Translations under genes and position numbers: made by a program
The notes under the pieces: generated by a model
What the model saw: only the letters and a program-made list of their open reading frames with translations
What the model was told of the DNA's origin: nothing
Database searches by the model: none
Source: Paracoccaceae bacterium
Lineage (GTDB): Bacteria > Pseudomonadota > Alphaproteobacteria > Rhodobacterales > Rhodobacteraceae
NCBI GenBank assembly: GCA_019911965.1
Contig: JAIOJF010000034.1
Location: forward strand, 62,001 to 126,000
Direction of reading: 5' to 3'
Length of the DNA: 64,000 nt
Part shown: positions 47,659 to 54,340 of the stretch, in pieces
How positions within the stretch are numbered: position 1 is the stretch's first letter
How the letters are laid out: every line of letters begins with the position of its first letter

Positions 47659-48081
47659 TCACGCTGATCGCGCTTTCATTGCCTTCAATGCGGTTATGAC
47701 CTTCTGAGCATCCATCTTCGTCAAAAACCGCAGGCTGGATACCTTGAAGCATTTCAGCAGCCAGGTATTCAGGCCGTCTTCGGTCCGGTTGCCGGTCCAT
47801 TCGCCCCAAAGGGCGCGGATCAGGCTGAGTTGCGCAAAGCTGGCCATGCCAGGACGTTCGCCGTAATCCGGCCCGGTGCGTTCCAGTGGCCGGAATCCCT
47901 GATACTCGAACAATCCCATCATCGCCTCAAACCCGGCGCGGTCCAGTTCGGTCGAGCTGGTGACGCCTGCGATCTGGACCAGGGCGGACCGGTATTCTTC
48001 ATCGCTGATCTTCAGCTTCGCCTTGGCGACATGAAGAATTGCCTTTTGACTATTGCTCAGGGTCAAAGGTTGCACCTCCAT
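47659..48081 (-). CDS. GemA / Mu gp16-like regulatory protein
   Basis: 140 aa of the GemA (DUF1018) family found in the early region of Mu-like phages. Matching elements: LSNSQKAILHVAKAKLKISDEEYRSALVQIAGVTSSTEL (about 7-45), ALWGEWTG...GLNTWLLKCFKV (about 90-112) and a C-terminal LTKMDAQKVITALKAMKAR. In Mu, GemA modulates host gene expression and DNA topology. ATG 48081 overlaps the end of the previous gene by 32 bp; an upstream in-frame start exists within that gene. Confidence 0.8.
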   Translation of the reverse strand: MEVQPLTLSNSQKAILHVAKAKLKISDEEYRSALVQIAGVTSSTELDRAGFEAMMGLFEYQGFRPLERTGPDYGERPGMASFAQLSLIRALWGEWTGNRTEDGLNTWLLKCFKVSSLRFLTKMDAQKVITALKAMKARSA

Positions 48082-48388
48082 TGTAAATGGGTTGCCCGGC
48101 GAGTTCGGCCCGTGCCCGTTCTCCAAGTGCAATGCGAAGTTTGGCGTCGAGCATGAGAATCGCCTCGCCCTCGACCTCCGCCGCAGACCTGAACGCCCGA
48201 CCGCAAAGTTCAAACAGGCTGGTGATGCCCACATGCCCGTCAAGACAGCCGCTGGTCACGCCGGAATAAAGCAGGGCAAAAATGTTCTCGGCATGGTTCA
48301 GCAGATAGGACACCTCGCCAGTCGCCTTTTCCAGTTGATCCGCTTCATCGGGCGAAAGCGTGATCGTGATATGGTCCTGGTTGCTCAT
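48050..48388 (-). CDS. Hypothetical early protein of the Mu-like element
   Basis: 112 aa, no family recognised. Acidic, mostly helical, starting MSNQDHITITLSPDEADQLEK. Supported as a gene by its place in a chain of overlapping early genes: 44-bp overlap with the upstream ORF, 32-bp overlap with gemA. Confidence 0.65.
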   Translation of the reverse strand: MSNQDHITITLSPDEADQLEKATGEVSYLLNHAENIFALLYSGVTSGCLDGHVGITSLFELCGRAFRSAAEVEGEAILMLDAKLRIALGERARAELAGQPIYNGGATFDPEQ

Positions 48389-48719
48389 TGGACCGGCCCT
48401 TTCGGCATTGGCTCGACAATGATTGCCCGCCCCAGCAGTTCCCGCACGCGGTTATGATCTTGACCGCACCGCTTGAAGGTTCCAGCAGCATTTCAAGGGT
48501 TTTCCTGAACCGCCCTTCTTTGTCGCCGTCCGATTCAAGAATCTGCTTCAAGGTCGCAATGGTGCGCCGAAACAGGCTGGTATGTTCAAAAAGTGCAACC
48601 ACACCCGAATCGAGTTCATGCGCTTCCTGTTCCGAAACCGGAACGGCAATCAGGATGCAATCCTGAAACTCTGCAAACCGTTCATCCGGCACGCGAACTT
48701 TGAGGACAAGAGTTTGCAT
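48345..48719 (-). CDS. Hypothetical early protein downstream of MuB
   Basis: 124 aa, not recognised. It starts MQTLVLKVRVPDERFAEFQ; the body is helical, and the last 35 residues, overlapping the next gene, are of odd composition (CGNCWGGQSLSSQCRKG). ATG 48719 shares one base with the MuB stop (TAATG), so translation is coupled. Confidence 0.65.
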   Translation of the reverse strand: MQTLVLKVRVPDERFAEFQDCILIAVPVSEQEAHELDSGVVALFEHTSLFRRTIATLKQILESDGDKEGRFRKTLEMLLEPSSGAVKIITACGNCWGGQSLSSQCRKGRSNEQPGPYHDHAFAR

Positions 48720-49468
48720 TATTTTGATCCTTTCGGTGTCAGCTTGAGGTCGAGAATTGCCGCTTTCAGGTGCCCGGCATTCAGGGCACTGCCACCGGCA
48801 AAGAGCCGTGCGTTGTGGACCACATTCTCCACATTCCGAAGCCCGCCACTCAGACGGGCAATCGCGCAAAGGGCTGCGATTTCGTCTGCGCTGTTCAAGC
48901 CAGACCCTTCGGCAACGGCAAGAACATCAGCTTTCGATGCCACGTTTATTATGACCGGTCGCCGCATTCGGCTGTAAAGTTGCGGAATCTTGCTAACCAA
49001 AACGTCAAGTGACAGGTCGCCGCAGAGCACCAAATCAATCCCGCCGGATTCGGCGAGTGCCCGCAACCATTCCGCACCGGCTGGTGTCAGGTATTGGGCC
49101 TCGTCAACGGCAATAACGCGACCAGCACCGATATAGGATGCCAGTAGAGATCGCGTCTTGGTCAGGCTAAGGCCGTTTGCACCACGGTCGAAAAACCCCA
49201 TCAGGGTCTGCGCCAGGCTTGAGGGTTTTCCCTCGTCACACGCCACCGTCAGAAAGATTGAATCGTGTCCCTGCGCACTGCAAAAATGCTTCAAGGCCCG
49301 TGTTTTTCCAACGCCGGGCACACCGGCAATCATGGTCATTGCGGTGCCTTCGATCGACCGGATCAGATTCAGCGACCGCAAAATGTCATTTGCGGTCTCA
49401 GTGTGCACGAAGTCGGCGGGATCTCGCGGCCTCGCTTCAGCCGTTGCAAATCTCAACAATTCTGCCAT
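48719..49468 (-). CDS. MuB-like AAA+ ATPase, transposition target activator
   Basis: 249 aa. Walker A GVPGVGKT (49-56), Walker B RVIAVDEAQYL (117-127), sensor-type segment LVLCGDLSL, and a C-terminal helical domain. MuB coats target DNA, chooses insertion sites and stimulates MuA. Shorter than Mu MuB (312 aa): an N-terminal HTH domain is largely missing. As target selector it is the likely determinant of the insertion beside a hairpin. 67 bp after MuA. Confidence 0.85.
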   Translation of the reverse strand: MAELLRFATAEARPRDPADFVHTETANDILRSLNLIRSIEGTAMTMIAGVPGVGKTRALKHFCSAQGHDSIFLTVACDEGKPSSLAQTLMGFFDRGANGLSLTKTRSLLASYIGAGRVIAVDEAQYLTPAGAEWLRALAESGGIDLVLCGDLSLDVLVSKIPQLYSRMRRPVIINVASKADVLAVAEGSGLNSADEIAALCAIARLSGGLRNVENVVHNARLFAGGSALNAGHLKAAILDLKLTPKGSK

Positions 49469-49535
49469 GTTAGTTTCCTCGGTAAGAGGCGGGCACTGCC
49501 CGCAGTTATCGGCATGAAGGGCGTTGCAGCGCCCT

Positions 49536-51464
49536 TCATGCCAGTTTTCCGCCCTTAGCTATGGCGGCATCGAAATTCTTCAGATACTCGGCTGGAATTG
49601 CTTCCCGAACCAATTTTGGTTTTGCCTGACCGGCCTTGCGGGCGGGTTGCAACGGCGAACCAAAACGCGCCGCTACAACGTCTTCTGGGGCAGACTCTTC
49701 TGGCTTGTATGCGTCGAGATCGGCGAGTGCTGCGGCAAATTCTGCATCGTTCAGATAGTCATTTGCTGCCTCGGCCTGGGCAACGGCGTCCCGTGCAGCT
49801 TTGCCGTTCCTTGCCGCCTCGCGCACGCCGTCCTTACTGTCGTAAGCACCTTTGTTTACAGGCTCAATACCATCACAGATCAATCGACCGTCTTCATCAA
49901 ATGCCATTGCGGCCTCGCTGAAATCGTCAGGATTACGCCCCAACAAGACACGTCCCTTGCCGAAAAACGGCAATAGGTCTGCCTGTGTTTCCGGCCCGCC
50001 ATAAGTCCAGGTATCAACCGTGACGCGACCCCAGCGGTCAACCGCGACAGGCGTGTAAATCATTGAAGCCAGACGCAATTGATACCTGGTCGCTTTGCGC
50101 TTGAAGCGTCCGACAAGTCCGGCCTGAAAGACCTCATCATACGAACGCCCATGAGCGCCCTGACTGCGGCGGCCTGTCTCGTGGTTATGTCGCTCGATTT
50201 CACGGCGTATCACCGCCTCAGCGACCTCAAACGGTACTGGTTTGACATTGGGCGAAGGGGAAGTTCCGGGGGCATGTCCAGCATGAGCGCCTGCAAATTC
50301 AGGTCGATCATCAATCACTCGCGACAAGGTTGCGAAAGTCCACTCTGCAATCTTTGCCTGGGCGTTCTTTGGCAGGGCGAAATGCAGCCTGATATCAAGA
50401 TGATGACAGATGCCCAGCGGCTTCACCGCTGCAAGTTTAGCCCCTGCATTGCGGAAGCGGTGCACATTGCCACCTGCCACCAGATGACCTGCGAAAGCCG
50501 CGCCATTATCTGTATAGAGCCGATCAAATATACCGTAGGTTTCACAGACTTGCCGGATCAACCGAACCGTGCCTGTCGCGTTTTCCGACCGGCATATTTC
50601 AAAGCCAAGAACCTTGTTTGAAGCAACATCAATCAAAGCCAGCAAGGTCAGACGCAAAGCTCGACCGTCGCCACAATCAACCCAGAAATCGAGCTTCCGA
50701 CCGTCCAGAGAGACCCACTCAAGCGACCTGATCGACGTCTTGTCGCGCATGATTGGTTGCGCGAGCCGACCGATAGCGACTTCGCGGCCATGCCGCACAA
50801 CAAGCTTCTCTGCCTCTGGCAGTTGGTTCCAGCGCCGATATATTGTCGGATAGGACGGCCAGCTCCAGCGCCGCTTTCTGGACACGTCGCGCACGTCGCG
50901 CCATGCCTGCGTCAATGGAAAATCCGGGCCGGCCAGCCGCAATGTGGAAACGAAAAACGCCCATGCGTCGTTGCTCACGTCAGCACGCCGCGCCCCGCCT
51001 TTGTAGCCAGCCAGCAAGACAGGGGCAAAATTGATCGGATCAACCGATGTAACCGCACGTTGAAGCCGCCTTAAACTGGGTTTGGAGATGCCCTTAGGAC
51101 CGAATTTCTTGCGCAGAACCGTTGCTTTGTCTTCCCAGCGCAAATCGTTCGGCATTGAAAGCAAGGCTCGCACAATCGCGGCCTTGCGCTCAGCCTCAGC
51201 TCGCATCGACGCCGGAGCTTCAAGAAAGCCCGCATGGGCGGCTTCGTCGTAGGTGCCAGCGCTTAGGCCGGAGGCATGTATTTGGGCTTCGACAAAGGCG
51301 CGGCGTTCTGGTTCGGGAAGATCGGATAGGTTGACCATATCAACTCGGCCACCGTTTCCTCTTCCATGGTGAATTGGTATACCTTGCCTGGCAAGCCATC
51401 TGGCTGCACTACTGCGATCTATCGGGATAGTACCGATACCCAGAAGATTGCGGACAGGAGTCAA
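49536..51464 (-). CDS. MuA-like DDE transposase
   Basis: 642 aa. N-terminal winged HTH with linker (about 1-60: SSAARWLARQGIPIHHGRGNGGR), further DNA-binding helices to about 230, then an rve-type catalytic core with D254 (SLDGRKLDFWVD), D319 (YTDNGAAFAG) and E374 (IAEWTF). Spacings of 65 and 55 residues are close to D269, D336 and E392 of Mu MuA, so the active site looks intact. A Mu-type C-terminal beta-barrel and tail follow. Start is taken as TTG at 51464, overlapping the upstream stop (TTGA); SD is weak, so the exact start is uncertain. Confidence 0.92.
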   Translation of the reverse strand: MTPVRNLLGIGTIPIDRSSAARWLARQGIPIHHGRGNGGRVDMVNLSDLPEPERRAFVEAQIHASGLSAGTYDEAAHAGFLEAPASMRAEAERKAAIVRALLSMPNDLRWEDKATVLRKKFGPKGISKPSLRRLQRAVTSVDPINFAPVLLAGYKGGARRADVSNDAWAFFVSTLRLAGPDFPLTQAWRDVRDVSRKRRWSWPSYPTIYRRWNQLPEAEKLVVRHGREVAIGRLAQPIMRDKTSIRSLEWVSLDGRKLDFWVDCGDGRALRLTLLALIDVASNKVLGFEICRSENATGTVRLIRQVCETYGIFDRLYTDNGAAFAGHLVAGGNVHRFRNAGAKLAAVKPLGICHHLDIRLHFALPKNAQAKIAEWTFATLSRVIDDRPEFAGAHAGHAPGTSPSPNVKPVPFEVAEAVIRREIERHNHETGRRSQGAHGRSYDEVFQAGLVGRFKRKATRYQLRLASMIYTPVAVDRWGRVTVDTWTYGGPETQADLLPFFGKGRVLLGRNPDDFSEAAMAFDEDGRLICDGIEPVNKGAYDSKDGVREAARNGKAARDAVAQAEAANDYLNDAEFAAALADLDAYKPEESAPEDVVAARFGSPLQPARKAGQAKPKLVREAIPAEYLKNFDAAIAKGGKLA

Positions 51465-51676
51465 CTTGCAATCTCGTTCTTGATTACGTCAATCGCAGCT
51501 TGAACCAGCTTAGCAGCTTTTTCCCCTTGCCATTCACCCGTTAATGCTTTGGCCAAATTCTGCCTTTTCACTTCGTTTACTCGTGCCCACTCGGCCATTG
51601 AAGACCCCCCAAGAACCAGACGCGCACGAAAGGCTTTTAAAAGCTGATCTGAAGGGGTATCGTTTACAGGGATCAT
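51461..51676 (-). CDS. Small HTH protein, Ner-like
   Basis: 71 aa, first leftward gene. Contains a helix-turn-helix-like stretch (SSMAEWARVNEVKRQNLAKALTGEW, about 25-49). In Mu the small protein Ner occupies this place between the repressor and A and turns down early transcription. Position and size argue for the same role; sequence alone does not prove it. Confidence 0.6.
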   Translation of the reverse strand: MIPVNDTPSDQLLKAFRARLVLGGSSMAEWARVNEVKRQNLAKALTGEWQGEKAAKLVQAAIDVIKNEIAS

Positions 51677-51693
51677 CTCGTAAACCGTGTTGT

Positions 51694-51724
51694 TTGCATG
51701 TCAACTATGCAGTGTTCATATAAA
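51694..51724. promoter_or_regulatory. Early/repressor divergent promoter with inverted-repeat operator
   Basis: TGCAT (51695-51699) and ATGCA (51707-51711) form an inverted repeat with a 7-bp spacer. It covers TGTCAA (51699-51704), which is a perfect TTGACA -35 on the minus strand for the leftward early promoter. On the plus strand, TTGCAT and TATAAA (51719-51724) may serve the repressor gene. GTGTT occurs on both sides of the dyad. Confidence 0.45.
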
Positions 51725-51741
51725 CCAGTCAAGAGGGTTTC

Positions 51742-52269
51742 GTGGAAAACACGATAGACTCGACCATTGCGGATTTGCGGCACACCTTTGGCGCATCTAC
51801 CGACGCGGAACTTGCGAGGAAGTTACGCATCGACAAGAGCACAATTTCCTCCTGGCGTTCGCGTGGCCGTGTGCCAGGACGATTCATCAACTTGATCGGT
51901 GCCGCGTCGGCAAAACCTCTCTTTGAGCCACCCGCTGTTTGGGGAGAACTTCAAGAATACGCGAATGCGGCTGCGCTACTGCGGTTCACATTGTTGCGAT
52001 CAGAACTCGCAAATAGTGGTGATGCTGACCAAGCCCTACAGGTCTTTCGGGACATAAAGCCATTCTGGTTAATCCTACATCGTGCTGCATGGGAAATACG
52101 CGCTAAGGTTGAAAAACTTGAGATTGGCATAGAAGCAGCACAAGCAATCTTGATGCACGAAGATATTAGCGATCCCAAAGCAGCAGCAGCAAGGATTCAG
52201 CAGCAACTTGACGAGGATTTAGCCGATAATCCTTGGCTGGATGACTACCTGAAACCCGAAACTGGTTAG
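51742..52269 (+). CDS. Phage CI/c-type repressor
   Basis: 175 aa. N-terminal HTH (about 12-50: GASTDAELARKLRIDKSTISSWRSRGRVP), the Phage_CI_repr pattern, followed by a helical C-terminal part with no visible LexA-type Ser/Lys protease. Start is GTG at 51742 with AAGAGGG upstream. Divergent from the transposition operon and the only rightward gene, as expected for the lysogeny repressor of a Mu-like element. Confidence 0.8.
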   Translation: MENTIDSTIADLRHTFGASTDAELARKLRIDKSTISSWRSRGRVPGRFINLIGAASAKPLFEPPAVWGELQEYANAAALLRFTLLRSELANSGDADQALQVFRDIKPFWLILHRAAWEIRAKVEKLEIGIEAAQAILMHEDISDPKAAAARIQQQLDEDLADNPWLDDYLKPETG

Positions 52270-52285
52270 TTGCTAAAAGGTGTGG

Positions 52286-52309
52286 GGTGTGGGCAGATTT
52301 GCCCACACC
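52286..52309 (+). terminator. Hairpin after the repressor gene
   Basis: GGTGTGGGC (52286-52294) and GCCCACACC (52301-52309) with a 6-nt loop, 16 bp after the stop; only a weak T-rich tail follows. Confidence 0.6.
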
Positions 52310-52392
52310 AGCATTTCTCAATTATTGATTTCATTGACTTTTTTGACACCACTCCGCTGTTCCGCGAAAGAAAAGTGGCAAAACCACCCAAA

Positions 52393-52474
52393 CGGCTCAA
52401 ACCATCTGAAAATCGCCATTCCTAATATACTGATATTATTGCGTTTTATTTTCCACCCGGCTCAAACCATTTGA
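52393..52474 (-). promoter_or_regulatory. Right-end transposase binding sites R2 and R1
   Basis: CGGCTCAAACCATCTGA (52393-52409) and CGGCTCAAACCATTTGA (52458-52474) are inverted copies of the left-end sites and differ from each other at one base. R1 ends 9 nt before the CA at 52483, mirroring the left end. The R2-R1 distance (65 bp) differs from L1-L2 (23 bp), giving asymmetric ends as in Mu. Confidence 0.75.
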
Positions 52475-52483
52475 ACGCCGTCA

Positions 52484-52543
52484 AGAAATACTCGCGGGGG
52501 GTCCGGGGGGTGGCAACCCCCCGGCTTCGGCCCCAATAGCATT
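52484..52543. repeat. Right copy of 60-bp direct repeat
   Basis: Base-for-base identical to 44175-44234 and starting immediately after the element's CA end. It then continues into host DNA (TCAGGTTTACC) leading to the carD terminator. Confidence 0.9.
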
Positions 52544-52574
52544 TCAGGTTTACCCCGAAACGCCCCGAAAACGA

Positions 52575-52612
52575 GAAAAGCCGCGAAGCCCGATCGGGCC
52601 CAGCGGCTTTTC
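52575..52612 (-). terminator. Bidirectional-type terminator after carD
   Basis: GAAAAGCCGC (52575-52584) and GCGGCTTTTC (52603-52612) form a stem with an inner CCCGATCGGG; either strand ends with a short T run. It serves carD on the minus strand. Confidence 0.75.
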
Positions 52613-52688
52613 CGTGGAAACGGTCTGCTTGCGAAGTAGAACCGTCATTCGCCGCGCCGAGGCAAACCAGCGCGGCAAATTCAATCGC

Positions 52689-53201
52689 TCAGGCGGCGCG
52701 CGACAACAACACGTCGTCCACCCGCTGCTGCGCTTTCAACTCATCCACGCCATCGACGGCGGCAACCTCGCGGGTCAGCCGTTCCAGCGCAGCCTCGTAC
52801 AACTGGCGCTCGGAATAGGATTGCTCGCGCTGGTCGTCGTTGCGATGCAGATCACGCACCACTTCGGCAATCGAGATCAGGTCGCCGGAATTGATCTTCT
52901 GCTCATATTCCTGCGCCCGGCGCGACCACATCGCGCGCTTGACCCGCGCACGGCCCTTCAGCGTATCCATCGCCTTGCCCACCACATCGGGGCTGGACAG
53001 GCCGCGCATCCCCACCGAGGTGGCCTTGTCGGTCGGCACCCGCAGCGTCATCTTGTCCTTCTCGAACGAGATCACGAACAATTCCATGTGGAACCCCGCG
53101 ATTTCCTGCTCTTCGATCGACACGATCCTGCCGACGCCATGCGACGGGTAGACAACGAATTCGTTCGGGCGGAATTCCGGGGTTTTTCTGGTTTTCGACA
53201 T
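52689..53201 (-). CDS. carD: CarD/CdnL-family RNA polymerase-binding regulator
   Basis: 170 aa. N-terminal CarD_TRCF Tudor-like domain (EFVVYPSHGVGRIVSIEEQEI, about 14-34), which binds the RNA polymerase beta subunit, and a C-terminal helical DNA-binding domain (about 75-165, WSRRAQEYEQKINSGDLISIAEVVRDL). CarD stabilises open complexes at rRNA and housekeeping promoters. ATG 53201 is preferred to an open upstream frame. Part of the conserved carD / FdxA / S4 / helicase neighbourhood. Confidence 0.93.
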   Translation of the reverse strand: MSKTRKTPEFRPNEFVVYPSHGVGRIVSIEEQEIAGFHMELFVISFEKDKMTLRVPTDKATSVGMRGLSSPDVVGKAMDTLKGRARVKRAMWSRRAQEYEQKINSGDLISIAEVVRDLHRNDDQREQSYSERQLYEAALERLTREVAAVDGVDELKAQQRVDDVLLSRAA

Positions 53202-53517
53202 TCTGGTATTCTTCCTTCCTGCGCCCGTCCGGGGCTGAAATTTCGCCGACAAAACCGCCCGTTGAACCCCGGTACGGATTCAAAGCGGCTGGGTCAGGTC
53301 TGTTGCTGGTACCGGATGCGACAGGCGAGGCGCATTCGGAATATCCATCTGGCAGTTTGCTTCGATGACCATCATAGCACAGAATCTGCCCGTTTCAAAG
53401 CGCCGCAACGCAGCATGAGCGATTAACAACCCGAATCCAGCGGGTTAAGCCGTGCCGGATTGCCGGGAATCGGGGTCTGAAAGGCGGAAACCCGCCCATA
53501 CGTGCGAATCGTTCGGA
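53202..53517. other. Intergenic region upstream of carD
   Basis: 316 bp between carD and the FdxA stop. It should hold the carD promoter, but I cannot pick convincing hexamers. The ORFs that cross it have no recognisable product and overlap the FdxA gene. Confidence 0.4.
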
Positions 53518-53856
53518 TCAGCCACCCGTTCCGGGTTTTTCCGAGAAATACTTCTCCAGCTTGCCGGATTCGCCGTCGCGTTCCTTGGCATCGGGCAACT
53601 CGTCCTTCTTGGACACGATGACCGGCCACAATTCGGAATACTTGCGGTTGAACTCGACCCATTTCTCGGTGTCGGGTTCGGTATCGGGGCGGATCGCATC
53701 CGCCGGGCATTCCGGTTCGCAGACACCGCAATCAATGCATTCGTCGGGATGGATCACCAGCATGTTCTCGCCCTCGTAGAAACAATCCACCGGGCAGACC
53801 TCGACACAGTCGGTGTATTTGCAGGCGATGCAATTGTCGTTGACGATATAGGTCAT
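53518..53856 (-). CDS. fdxA: 7Fe ferredoxin FdxA
   Basis: 112 aa. First site [18 protein letters not shown] gives the [3Fe-4S] arrangement, second site [12 protein letters not shown] the [4Fe-4S]. A C-terminal extension of about 50 residues ([19 protein letters not shown]) is typical of alphaproteobacterial FdxA. Distinct from the 2[4Fe-4S] ferredoxin of the bcr operon; a general electron carrier. Confidence 0.95.
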   Translation of the reverse strand: MTYIVNDNCIACKYTDCVEVCPVDCFYEGENMLVIHPDECIDCGVCEPECPADAIRPDTEPDTEKWVEFNRKYSELWPVIVSKKDELPDAKERDGESGKLEKYFSEKPGTGG

Positions 53857-53973
53857 GGCGGAAATCCCGGTAATCTGGTGATGCTGCGATTGGTTTCACC
53901 CGTCGCTAGCGGGTTTTTCGGGGAAGGTCAATCGACCCCGGATGCGGCGCAGAACCGCCCCTTGGCCGCGATC

Positions 53974-54336
53974 TCAGCGCCGCAGCAGACCCGCCTTTGC
54001 CATGTCGCGGCGGGCCTTGCCGCTTGGCCTGCCGCCTTCGCGCGGGGCGTCCGGTTCGCTGGCTGGCGGCGGCGTCAGGTCCTCGTAAAGCGCCGCCGCT
54101 TCCGGGGCGGGGCCGCGCCTGGTGCCGGTAGCGAGGATTCGCACCACCCGGATTGCCTGGCCTTGCGCGAATGTCAGGGTATCGCCCGGCCCGACCAATG
54201 CCGCCGGTTTGGCCACTCTGGCGGCATTCACCCGCACCTGACCCCCGGACACGATTCTGGCCGCCAGGCTGCGGGTCTTGAAGAACCGCGCCTGCCACAG
54301 CCATTTGTCGAGGCGGAGTTTGGATTGTTCGCTCAA
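53974..54336 (-). CDS. S4-domain RNA-binding protein (HslR-like)
   Basis: 120 aa. S4 fold at about 8-60 (RLDKWLWQARFFKTRSLAARIVSGGQVRVN), then a variable basic tail. Hsp15/HslR proteins bind stalled 50S-nascent chain complexes. Starts 4 bp after the helicase stop, so cotranscribed with it. Confidence 0.88.
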   Translation of the reverse strand: MSEQSKLRLDKWLWQARFFKTRSLAARIVSGGQVRVNAARVAKPAALVGPGDTLTFAQGQAIRVVRILATGTRRGPAPEAAALYEDLTPPPASEPDAPREGGRPSGKARRDMAKAGLLRR

Positions 54337-54340
54337 CCGG

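Larger units (their letters stand above)
44235..52483. mobile_element. Compact Mu-like transposable element (8.25 kb) with capsid genes
   Basis: The boundaries are set by TG at 44235 and CA at 52483, each 9 nt outside a transposase-type end site, and by identical 60-bp repeats abutting both ends. Eleven genes: a rightward repressor, and leftward Ner-like protein, MuA transposase, MuB ATPase, two unknowns, GemA, gpT major head protein, gpI protease, gp27-like HTH protein and Mor/C-like activator. All frames are intact. Portal, large terminase, gpF, tail, lysis and DNA-modification genes are absent. Gene starts, SD use and the AT-richer ends differ from the host. It is either a deletion derivative of a Mu-like prophage or a capsid-bearing satellite or mini-element. 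Confidence 0.88.

Noticed and set aside
47245-47809. Minus-strand frames in the gap between gemA and gpT
   Set aside because: They run through the terminator hairpin and repeat cluster, overlap neighbouring genes out of frame and match no phage protein I know. A decayed late-gene remnant cannot be excluded.
44230-52488. Normal 5-bp Mu target duplication
   Set aside because: The 5 bp outside the ends are GCATT and AGAAA; only the 60-bp repeat fits the boundaries.
44175-52543. 60-bp repeats as attL/attR of a site-specific integrase
   Set aside because: No tyrosine or serine recombinase is encoded in the element, while a complete MuA/MuB system and Mu-type ends are present.
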